The position numbers were made by a program, and so were the translations under genes. A stretch of DNA of 64,000 bases from NCBI GenBank assembly GCA_032906705.1, contig JAJTZC010000004.1, positions 1 through 64,000 on the forward strand. Direction: 5' to 3'. This document shows, one piece after another, positions 57,733-64,000 of the stretch. Below the pieces are notes generated by a model that worked only from the letters and a program-made list of their open reading frames with translations, was not told the DNA's origin and did not search any database. Each line of letters begins with the position of its first letter. Within the stretch, counting starts at the first letter, position 1. The stretch is from DASPPF01 sp032906705 (GTDB taxonomy: Archaea > Thermoproteota > Nitrososphaeria > Nitrososphaerales > Gagatemarchaeaceae).

Positions 57733-58659
57733 TTATCGCCCCAGGATTCTTTCAATCGGCCTGTTATCCACAAGCTGCTCGTAGGTTATGTTCCTCTCGA
57801 GAAGGCTATGGCTGGTCATCCAACTGCGGATTGTCGAGAACGTATCTTCCGCGTAAGGCTTCATTTCGCCCCACCGCACGACCTGTATCCCGTCTTCAAT
57901 CGCGCTGGTGGCTGCCTCCACCCTTTTCCTCTCCTCTCCCGGATAGCCCGCGAACGTCTCGCGCAGGACACTCATGAACAGAGGTTTGTACTTCTTCGGG
58001 TTGGCCGAGACAGAATTCACAGCCTTTTCGAGGGCCCGCAGGAAGCTGGAGATCTCTTCCACCGAAAGATCGCTCCTCGCGATATACGCCAGCACGTCTA
58101 CCATGCCGGTCTGAAAGACGTTGACGAACCCCATCTTCTCCGCGATCTCGGTGTACGGCGAAATGAGTGAAGCCGCTTTGGTCTTTCCCTGGATGAGGGA
58201 GAGCAACCTATTCTGGGGAGCTCCTCCGTGGGCAAGATTGATTTTCTCGTAAGGAATGTACTCCTCAAGCTGCCTGAGGTTACAGTATTGAGAACCCGTC
58301 TTGGCGTTCACTAGAATCTCCACGTTTTCCAAGTCCTCAACTTTCCTGATTCCAGCGTCGGGAGGAGCAAGGATTGAGAACGCGTAGTTGGCTGAGCTTG
58401 TCGCGCCGACAATCTTCTTCTTCCCTCCTTCGGAGAGCCGGTCGAGAGCGGCCCAAGCACAGCAAGAGTACGCGTCCACCTTCCCCTCTTCCACCAGTCC
58501 GCCGTACCAAGCAATCTTGTTGTCAGGCTCGACCTGCGACGGGTCCAAAGAGTAGAATGAAACGTCGAGGCCATCCTCCGCGAAGTACCCCTCCTCCTTG
58601 GCCACCAGCTCTGGAAAAGACCAGGGAATGTACGAGTTCTTTATGCGCAGTTGGCGCAT
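57733..58659 (-). CDS. NMT1/THI5-like protein without signal peptide
   Basis: 308 residues from ATG 58659. RIKNSYIPWSFPELVAKEEGYFAEDGLDV is the start of the periplasmic-binding-like NMT1/THI5 fold. There is no signal peptide or lipobox, so it is cytoplasmic. A double cysteine motif, DAYSCCAWAALDRL, is shared with the divergent paralog at 58769. A TATA-like TTATTATC (58681-58689, minus) stands about 29 bases before 58659. It could be a sensor or an enzyme like yeast THI5 rather than a transporter part; no ABC genes are near. Confidence 0.75.
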   Translation of the reverse strand: MRQLRIKNSYIPWSFPELVAKEEGYFAEDGLDVSFYSLDPSQVEPDNKIAWYGGLVEEGKVDAYSCCAWAALDRLSEGGKKKIVGATSSANYAFSILAPPDAGIRKVEDLENVEILVNAKTGSQYCNLRQLEEYIPYEKINLAHGGAPQNRLLSLIQGKTKAASLISPYTEIAEKMGFVNVFQTGMVDVLAYIARSDLSVEEISSFLRALEKAVNSVSANPKKYKPLFMSVLRETFAGYPGEERKRVEAATSAIEDGIQVVRWGEMKPYAEDTFSTIRSWMTSHSLLERNITYEQLVDNRPIERILGR

Positions 58660-58697
58660 TCTCCCACGAGATGCCTCTGGGTAGATAATAACCATGA

Positions 58698-58714
58698 GTT
58701 CGAATAATTCGAAC
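58698..58714. promoter_or_regulatory. Perfect 17-base palindrome in a divergent promoter
   Basis: GTTCGAATAATTCGAAC, 8-base arms around one base, between the two TATA boxes of the divergent NMT1-like genes. It is a likely operator for both. Confidence 0.7.
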
Positions 58715-58735
58715 CCAGCGTCGAGGGGGAACGGA

Positions 58736-58744
58736 CTTTATAAC
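58736..58744 (+). promoter_or_regulatory. TATA box of the plus NMT1-like gene
   Basis: CTTTATAAC lies 29 bases before TTG 58769 and so moves the start downstream of the ATG at 58694. Confidence 0.6.
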
Positions 58745-58768
58745 GAAGAAACCTCGGCAACAGTTTCC

Positions 58769-59710
58769 TTGTCACAGCTGGTGACGATTTCCCACGGGTA
58801 CTACAAGCCATATTTCTACTGGATGTTCCCCATTCTCGTCGCGAGAGAGGAGCGGCTCTTTGAGAAAGAAGGAATCAACCTCTCCGTGCACGACATAGTC
58901 TCGGAAGGGCAGCCGGAGGACAAGGCGAACTGGTACAAGGGCGCCTTCGAGAACAGGTCTAGGGACTTTTACTTTTGTTGCGCTTGGCAGGGCATCTACA
59001 GCACCTGCGAGACGGGGCGGGGAAAGATAGGAGCGGCCCTGAGATCCACGCTGATCAAGACCTTTGCAATCTACACAAACCCCGACTCCGACCTGGCCAA
59101 CGTTCTCGACCTGGTGGACCAGCAGGTGCCCATAGCCGTCAACCTGAACGCCGACGCTCACTATGTCACGCTGAAGAACCTCTCGGAGTTCGTTCCCTCG
59201 GAGCGGGTCAAGCTCCTTCACCTCGGGGGAGTGGAGAAGTGTTTCAAGGCACTCGTGGGTCGCGAGGTCAAGGCTGCAACGCTTGCCGGCCCGTACGCCG
59301 AGGCTGCAGAGGCGCTGGGCTACAGGCGGCTCCTTTCTCTGTCGAGGACGGAACCCACGGTGGTGGTCTTCAACGAGGTGCTCGGAACAGACGTCCTCCG
59401 TTCTTTCGTGGGAGCAATCAACGCTGCCATCGCCCGAATCAACGCCGACAGGCGTAGGTATCGGGCCCGCTACGTAAAGGAATTCGAGGAGGTGGTCGCG
59501 GAATACATGCCGGAGATCAAGGGCTCGCTGCCTTTGATCACGCCCAAGATGCGGTTGCCCGCTTGGGCTCCGGCGACCGCCCTGAGCCGAGAGGAGTTCT
59601 CGGAAATCCACTCCTTCTTGCTTGAGCAGGGCCTCTCCGAACCCGGAAAAGGGTACGATGTCACCGTCGGCGCGGACGTGTCTGCCAGCGCGCCGAACCC
59701 GCTAGGGTAG
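58769..59710 (+). CDS. NMT1/THI5-like paralog without signal peptide
   Basis: 313 residues from TTG 58769. SQLVTISHGYYKPYFYWMFPILVAREERLFEKEGINLS aligns with the paralog start RQLRIKNSYIPWSFPELVAKEEGYFAEDGL, and DFYFCCAWQGIYST repeats its CCAW motif. With the longer frame to 58694 it would gain 25 residues that look untranslated and contain the TATA box. No export signal. It converges on the 59702 gene with a 9-base overlap. Its function is unknown; the CCAW pair suggests metal or cofactor binding. Confidence 0.75.
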   Translation: MSQLVTISHGYYKPYFYWMFPILVAREERLFEKEGINLSVHDIVSEGQPEDKANWYKGAFENRSRDFYFCCAWQGIYSTCETGRGKIGAALRSTLIKTFAIYTNPDSDLANVLDLVDQQVPIAVNLNADAHYVTLKNLSEFVPSERVKLLHLGGVEKCFKALVGREVKAATLAGPYAEAAEALGYRRLLSLSRTEPTVVVFNEVLGTDVLRSFVGAINAAIARINADRRRYRARYVKEFEEVVAEYMPEIKGSLPLITPKMRLPAWAPATALSREEFSEIHSFLLEQGLSEPGKGYDVTVGADVSASAPNPLG

Positions 59711-60652
59711 CCCCAGTCTTCTGAAGAAATCGGCCGCCCTCCCCGCCTCTTCCATCTCCTTCTCGTTTGGATGGAACTCGCTCTCGGGGCCGTACTCCTG
59801 CTGGAAATCGTAGGCCGGTCTTAGGCCGGGCCTCACGGGCGCGATGCCAGGCATGCTGCCTATGATCCGCTGAGCCTCTTCGCTCAGGAGAAACTCGAAA
59901 AAGGTGACTGCCGAAGGGTTCTCCTCAGCGCCTCTGAGGAGGCCCGCAGAGGTGAAGGTCAGCATCGTCGGGGCGTCCTCCATCCTCAGGAGCTCGACGG
60001 GCGATCCGATGACCTTCTCTCTGAAGTAGGCGAGCGAGTAGACAGTCAAGGCCACGCTAAGCTCCCCGTCCATCATTCCTTGCAGGAGGTGGTCGATGCA
60101 GTCGTAGGCCTTCGGGACGTTTCGGTCGGCCAAGCCCTCCACGAACGACCGCCATCTACTCTCTCCAAGTTTGTGTCGCAGATAGGCGACGTAGTAAACG
60201 CCAAGATTCCCAGCCTTGCTGGCGGTCAGCGACTGAACCCCCAGCTTGTACCGTTTGGGCTCGAGCAGGTCCTCTATCCGCGATGGAAGGCGGTTGGAGC
60301 TCAGAGTCCTGGAGTCGCAGGCCATTCCCATGAAAGTGACCCCGATGGGTGAGAAGCGATGCTCAGCGTCGGCAAGCCCTGACGGGAGGGGCTCTGCTGG
60401 CCTGTGCCTCGCAAGCATCCCAGACTTTGCCAGAGTAAGCAGCATATAATGCGGCATCAGGACGACGTCCGCTGTTCTCATGCCGTTGCTCTGTTCCCTC
60501 TCTATTCTCTCTAGAAGCTGGAAAGGGTGGTCGTCGAGGTAGACCGGGAACTCCTCCAGCTTGTTCCTCTTTCGAAATGCCCACAACAGCTCTGAGAGCC
60601 CGGGCCTTATTCCGAGGGAACCGTAGACGACTACCTTCTGGATTGTCCTCAA
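59702..60652 (-). CDS. Extracellular-solute-binding-like protein without signal peptide
   Basis: 316 residues. The fold of iron(III)/polyamine-type binding proteins is suggested by VVYGSLGIRPGLSELLWAFRKRNKLEEFPV, ADVVLMPHYMLLTLAKSGML, and FFEFLLSEEAQRIIGSMPGIAPVRP. The usual secretion signal is absent, so it stays in the cytoplasm or uses another route. It overlaps the aminotransferase stop by 4 bases and is cotranscribed with it. No permease or ATPase is adjacent. Confidence 0.72.
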   Translation of the reverse strand: MRTIQKVVVYGSLGIRPGLSELLWAFRKRNKLEEFPVYLDDHPFQLLERIEREQSNGMRTADVVLMPHYMLLTLAKSGMLARHRPAEPLPSGLADAEHRFSPIGVTFMGMACDSRTLSSNRLPSRIEDLLEPKRYKLGVQSLTASKAGNLGVYYVAYLRHKLGESRWRSFVEGLADRNVPKAYDCIDHLLQGMMDGELSVALTVYSLAYFREKVIGSPVELLRMEDAPTMLTFTSAGLLRGAEENPSAVTFFEFLLSEEAQRIIGSMPGIAPVRPGLRPAYDFQQEYGPESEFHPNEKEMEEAGRAADFFRRLGLP

Positions 60653-61815
60653 GTGGCCCGCTGTACCATTCTCGCTTTGTCGTGCTCTCGCATGAAAGTC
60701 CTGAGCCTCGCCATCCCCGCGACGATCTTTTCCGGCGGCTCGGAGAAGGTGATCCTGACCCGGCCTTCACCCGAGGGGCCGAACAGGCTGCCCGGCAGGA
60801 GTGCCAGCTTCTGTTCCCCGAGGAGCTGCCTGCAGAAGGAATTCGAGTCCATCGTAGAGCCGTAACTCGGGAACGAGTAAAAGGCTCCATCAACCTTCCG
60901 ATATTCTAGGCCCGGGATTCGGTCCATCTCTTCCTCGATGATTCGCTTCCGCTTCGCCAGTTCGTCTCTGAACCTTCCGGGAAACTTGCCCCCTTTTCGG
61001 AGGGCGAAAGCGGAGGCGACCTGAATGAACGCCGGGAAGCAGGACAGGGTGTTCTCCACGTACCTGTTCATCAGGCCAATTATCGAGGGCGCGGCTGCCG
61101 CGTATCCAGCGCGCCATCCGGTCATCGCGTAGCTCTTGGAGAGGCTGAAGAGCGACACGACGAGGTCTGGCCTCTCCTCCAACGAACCAACTGAGAAGTG
61201 TTCCTTCCCGTAGACCAGGTCTTCATATGCTTCGTCGCTGATGATCCGAATCTTTCTTTCTCTGCAGAAGCGATAAAGTTCTTCCAAGCTCGACCTATCG
61301 GCCACCATTCCAGTCGGATTCGAAGGGGTGTTCAGAACTACCGCCTTTGTGGCTGCGGTGGCAGTCCTCTTGATTTCTTCCAGGTCGAGCGCGAAGTCCG
61401 GCGCAAGGCGGTACCACACGGGCCTCGCACCGGCGAGGAGCGAAGGGTCGTGGTAGAAGTAACCGGGGTCGGGAATGAGTACGTCGGAGCCGTCGCCGGC
61501 CGTCGCGGCGATGGACAAGAAGACTGACAGCTTCGTACTGAGGAAGATCGTGTTCTCGACCTCGGCCTTGATTCCGTTCTTCCACCTCACTTTGTCTGCG
61601 ATGGCTTCCCTGACCTCCGGGATCCCGAATGACGCTGTGTAGTGAGTCTCGCCTCGTTCCAAGCTCCCCAGAGCAGCTCTGACGATTTCCTTCGGAGTGT
61701 CAAAGGAGGTCTCTCCGATTGCGAGAGAGACTACGTCCTCACCCTTCTGCTTCAGCTCGAAGACTTCGTTGTAGATCCGGTACGAGAGCGAATCTTCCAA
61801 CTCATCGAGAAGCAA
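60649..61815 (-). CDS. PLP aminotransferase, class I/II
   Basis: 388 residues. The PLP lysine lies in VVSLFSLSKSYAMTGWRAGYAAAA, the cofactor Asp/Tyr in RIISDEAYEDLVYG and VVLNTPSNPTGMV, and a C-terminal Arg in GEGRVRITFSEPPE. It belongs to the aspartate/aromatic aminotransferase group. Given its neighbours, kynurenine or an aromatic amino acid is a candidate substrate, but the specificity cannot be read. The ATG at 61815 lies 14 bases after the TFS stop. Confidence 0.88.
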   Translation of the reverse strand: MLLDELEDSLSYRIYNEVFELKQKGEDVVSLAIGETSFDTPKEIVRAALGSLERGETHYTASFGIPEVREAIADKVRWKNGIKAEVENTIFLSTKLSVFLSIAATAGDGSDVLIPDPGYFYHDPSLLAGARPVWYRLAPDFALDLEEIKRTATAATKAVVLNTPSNPTGMVADRSSLEELYRFCRERKIRIISDEAYEDLVYGKEHFSVGSLEERPDLVVSLFSLSKSYAMTGWRAGYAAAAPSIIGLMNRYVENTLSCFPAFIQVASAFALRKGGKFPGRFRDELAKRKRIIEEEMDRIPGLEYRKVDGAFYSFPSYGSTMDSNSFCRQLLGEQKLALLPGSLFGPSGEGRVRITFSEPPEKIVAGMARLRTFMREHDKARMVQRAT

Positions 61816-61828
61816 CTGGCGCGAACTC

Positions 61829-62173
61829 CTAGGAATAGCTTCTCCAGGTGTGGTTGCACTTTAGGCACCGGTAGAACTGCGTCGGAGGCTCGTCGCCGCT
61901 CCTGGTCTGGAGGAACCACCACATCGCCTCGTTGTGGCCGCACTTCGGGCACTCGATTCTTGTCGTCGGCAGCGTGTTAAGTCTGTTCTCCTTGTCACCG
62001 ACGACCTTTATCGGCGCAGCGCCGGAGAGCTCCTCCTCAGTCGCCTGCGTGACGGTCCTTCCCGCCTTGTTCGAGTATCCGCAGTTGTCGCAGAGATATG
62101 TGATTAACACCTCCTTGGAGCCCTTGACCTGCTTCAGCTTGAGCCTTGTACCGCACTTTGGGCAGAACTTCAG
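61829..62173 (-). CDS. tfs: Transcription factor S (TFS), apparent CTG start
   Basis: 114 residues. The N-terminal ribbon KFCPKCGTRLKLKQ ... YLCDNCGYS and the C-terminal TFIIS-like ribbon RIECPKCGHNEAMWWFLQTRSGDEPPTQFYRCLKCNHTWRSY are complete. TFS rescues backtracked RNA polymerase by stimulating transcript cleavage; the acidic loop here is RSGDEP. The first ribbon is upstream of the first normal start (GTG 62110), and the only fitting codon is CTG at 62173, overlapping the Rpo11 stop (CTGA). Confidence 0.88.
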   Translation of the reverse strand: MKFCPKCGTRLKLKQVKGSKEVLITYLCDNCGYSNKAGRTVTQATEEELSGAAPIKVVGDKENRLNTLPTTRIECPKCGHNEAMWWFLQTRSGDEPPTQFYRCLKCNHTWRSYS

Positions 62174-62457
62174 CCCGACCCACCGCCGAGGGATTTCTGC
62201 ACACTCTCGTAGAGGGCGTGCGTCGTCTCCGCGGCACGCTGGACACTGTTGGCGAACGCCTTCTCAGGCTTCACCCGCTGTGCTCTGACCCTGAGGACAA
62301 GCTTCTTGATGAGGGGGTGAGCCGGGAGGACGCCAGCGAACGTGACGCTCTTCTCCTCCAGGAGCTCGTGGTGCACAATCTCTGCCAGAGAGTAGTCTTC
62401 GCCCGTTATCTCGACTGTGAGCCCCTTCTCATCCTCGGTCGTTGTCTGGACCTGCAA
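62170..62457 (-). CDS. rpo11: RNA polymerase subunit Rpo11 (L)
   Basis: 95 residues. VEITGEDYSLAEIVHHELLEEKSVTFAGVLPAHPLIKKLVLRVRAQ matches the Rpo11/L dimerisation fold, partner of Rpo3. The C-terminal helix (EKAFANSVQRAAETTHALYESV) is normal. It precedes TFS with overlapping stop and start. ATG at 62457 is accepted. Confidence 0.93.
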   Translation of the reverse strand: MQVQTTTEDEKGLTVEITGEDYSLAEIVHHELLEEKSVTFAGVLPAHPLIKKLVLRVRAQRVKPEKAFANSVQRAAETTHALYESVQKSLGGGSG

Positions 62458-62492
62458 TTCCTTAGACCGCCCTTCGGGTGATGTTCATAAGT

Positions 62493-63059
62493 CTATGGTC
62501 GGATTGGCGTCTGTCCGAAGTCGCTCGCGAGCTTCCTCTCTTCGACGTTACCGCATTCGTCGCACTTCGCCCTGTTGCCGCCCCTCAGTAGAGGCCTCCC
62601 GCAGTTTCCGCAGAGGGCAAACACGACCCCGGCCCTGTCCTCGTCAATGGAAAGATGGATGATTCCGTTCATCATGCTATAGAGCCTGCACCTGACTACG
62701 TCCCCCAGCTTGACCGGTGGCCCCTCGCGGACCCCCCTCTCTCTTCGGCCCGAGCGGAGCATCAGCATGCCGGAGAACTCCTTGTCAGTCGGACGGCCAT
62801 TCACGTAGTAGATCATGACGCTCGAGTTGCTCGTCGACGCCGACTCCACCTGACCGGTGACGTAGTCTCCGACCTTGAGCAGGTTCGCCGGTGCTGCTGG
62901 CGCCACGGAGATTTCCTTGCTCTGGGGGTCCCTGCGGACCGTCCCGACGGCGAGCGCCCTGAGGAGGCCCGAATCATCATACACGTGGGCACCAGGGAGA
63001 TACTCTTCGGAGACCGCGACCTGGTCTCCGGGCAACACGGCATCTTTCTTATCTTTCAT
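62493..63059 (-). CDS. csl4: Exosome RNA-binding subunit Csl4
   Basis: 188 residues. Order: N-terminal beta domain (PGDQVAVSEEYLPGAHVYDDSGLLRALAVGTVRRD), S1 domain (about 55-145, LLKVGDYVTGQVESAST) and C-terminal zinc ribbon CGNCGRPLLRGGNRAKCDECGN. Csl4 caps the archaeal exosome and recruits RNA. The ATG at 63059 overlaps the dph2 stop by 11 bases, a common archaeal pair. Confidence 0.94.
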   Translation of the reverse strand: MKDKKDAVLPGDQVAVSEEYLPGAHVYDDSGLLRALAVGTVRRDPQSKEISVAPAAPANLLKVGDYVTGQVESASTSNSSVMIYYVNGRPTDKEFSGMLMLRSGRRERGVREGPPVKLGDVVRCRLYSMMNGIIHLSIDEDRAGVVFALCGNCGRPLLRGGNRAKCDECGNVEERKLASDFGQTPIRP

Positions 63060-64000
63060 TCTGCTTCCTCTTGATCAAGCCCACGGTGAGTTCTATCCAT
63101 TTCGGCCGCTGCAGGAACTCCCCCATCTCTCTTCCCTCCAAGAGGGCGACTAGGGCGTCGGCCTGGGGTATTGACAGCACCGGCCTGTCGAAGGTAAACC
63201 CATCGAGCGAGATTCTCGGGCAGGCGGTCTGGACGAACGCCTCGATCTCTCTGTGCGGCGCGAGCCGTTCAGGGGTGATGTCCCGGAGGGCCAGTTGCAC
63301 GACCTTCCGTCCGTGCATCTCGAGCCTCTCTGATATCCACCTGCTCCTGCCAAGCATCTTCTGCCCCTCTTTCATCCCGGTCACGACCCCGAAGACCTTC
63401 GCATCGAGTGCCTTGTACACCGCCAGAATCGCGCGCTTCCTTCTTTCCTCGGCAGCTTGCTCCATGTCGATGACTTCGTCCATGTAGGGGTCGAGCATGA
63501 ACGTCGGCTTTCCTGTGGCGAGCGCCAGGCCCACGGCATGGAACTCGCTCTCTCCCAAGAAGCAGAACGCGTCCACAGAGTCCCGCAGGGGGTAGACAGT
63601 CGAGAAATCGCAGCCGAAGATTTGGCTTCCCATCAGCAAGTTGTTCTGCTTGCCCACTTCAACCTCGAACCCCCGGCTCTCAAACATAGCCTTCACCGGC
63701 CCCAGCTCGTGCATGTGCTGGCTGAACGTCACCAGCCCAATCCTGTGGAAGCCGTTCAGCGAGCTGACGGCCTTTGCGACAACACCGTCGAACTTGGCGT
63801 CGTCCACGGCGTCGATGAGGTAGGTGTAATCCCCCACAGTCTGGACTGTGGCGTTATGGCCTATGTGCAAGGCCATGTCCGCCTGCAGCCTGGGGACATC
63901 CTCGTCGACGGTGTCGCAGATCCCAAAACACGAGTCACCGGCGAGTACGCATGTCACGCCATACTTCTCGCGGACCCTCTCCATCAACGACTTTGTCTGT
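63049..64000 (-). CDS. dph2: Diphthamide synthesis protein Dph2, 5' end beyond the window
   Basis: At least 317 residues, open to the right edge (QTKSLMERVREKYGV is the first part seen). The radical-SAM-like Dph2 cysteines lie in GDSCFGICDTVDED, in the middle segment GSQIFGCDFSTV, and in QTACPRISLDG near the end. GESEFHAVGLALATGKPTFMLDPYM is typical. The enzyme makes the first C-C bond of diphthamide on elongation factor 2. The start lies beyond base 64000. Confidence 0.93.
   Translation of the reverse strand, partial: QTKSLMERVREKYGVTCVLAGDSCFGICDTVDEDVPRLQADMALHIGHNATVQTVGDYTYLIDAVDDAKFDGVVAKAVSSLNGFHRIGLVTFSQHMHELGPVKAMFESRGFEVEVGKQNNLLMGSQIFGCDFSTVYPLRDSVDAFCFLGESEFHAVGLALATGKPTFMLDPYMDEVIDMEQAAEERRKRAILAVYKALDAKVFGVVTGMKEGQKMLGRSRWISERLEMHGRKVVQLALRDITPERLAPHREIEAFVQTACPRISLDGFTFDRPVLSIPQADALVALLEGREMGEFLQRPKWIELTVGLIKRKQNER

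Overview
This window is a piece of an archaeal chromosome, most likely from the Thermoproteota/TACK side (a Nitrososphaeria- or Bathyarchaeia-like lineage), assembled from a metagenome. The evidence: both subunits of the archaeal D-family polymerase, Orc1/Cdc6, one PCNA, small primase subunit, GINS, AglB, L44e, S27e, aIF2alpha, Nop10, TFS, Rpo11, Csl4, Dph2 and GGGP synthase; TATA boxes 25-30 nt before many start codons (leaderless mRNAs); many TTG and GTG starts; high GC at third codon positions. Three N runs (3397-3406, 9495-9594, 38492-38534) are scaffold gaps, and each one cuts a gene. The lineage call is an inference and could be wrong at class level.

Layout. 1-5.9 kb: small zinc or DNA-binding proteins, UPF0147, a peroxiredoxin, an A-type Fe-S carrier, a gapped tRNA-Ser, a tandem ThyX pair and a phosphohexomutase. 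5.9-9.1 kb: DNA polymerase D small subunit, convergent Orc1/Cdc6, then a replication origin with at least four origin recognition boxes. 9.1-12.5 kb: a VapBC pair, a membrane-anchored winged-helix protein, Elf1 and GGGP synthase. 12.5-17.2 kb: an inserted-looking stretch (ABC exporter and a frameshifted secreted protein) bracketed by short direct repeats. 17.2-30.7 kb: DP2, Sec61beta, DUF2070, thymidylate kinase, HD phosphohydrolase, an XPD-like helicase, a YqgF/RuvC-like protein and topoisomerase I. 30.8-37.2 kb: GcvT-GcvH-AglB, and on the other strand L44e-S27e-(terpene-cyclase-like)-aIF2alpha-Nop10. 37.4-41.1 kb: an HNH protein, VapBC, two overlapping tiny genes, a membrane-tethered nuclease-like protein and PCNA.

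41.2-51.9 kb is an accessory island between two core replication loci (PCNA and primase-GINS). It holds a pilin-like protein, a RusA-like resolvase, a P-loop ATPase resembling the one fused to Csx3, a PD-(D/E)XK nuclease, a two-gene unknown operon, a run of palindromes, an HNH protein, a small nuclease-like protein, and an 819-residue protein whose C-terminal third carries the Cas1 catalytic pattern. I see no CRISPR array. A short motif (core GGAGGCGCAATGAACCC) occurs four times in this island and once at the edge of the 12.5-17.2 kb insertion, always in the same orientation and always near accessory genes. These are the best candidates for an undescribed system.

52.0-64.0 kb: primase, GINS, a tRNA-like 3' half, an AhpD-like protein, then a possible indole/tryptophan oxidation cluster (TrpB2, tryptophan 2,3-dioxygenase, MBL hydrolase, with a PLP aminotransferase and three binding-protein-like proteins lacking signal peptides), and finally a core block Dph2-Csl4-Rpo11-TFS on the minus strand running off the right edge. 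The dioxygenase implies that oxygen is available at least some of the time.
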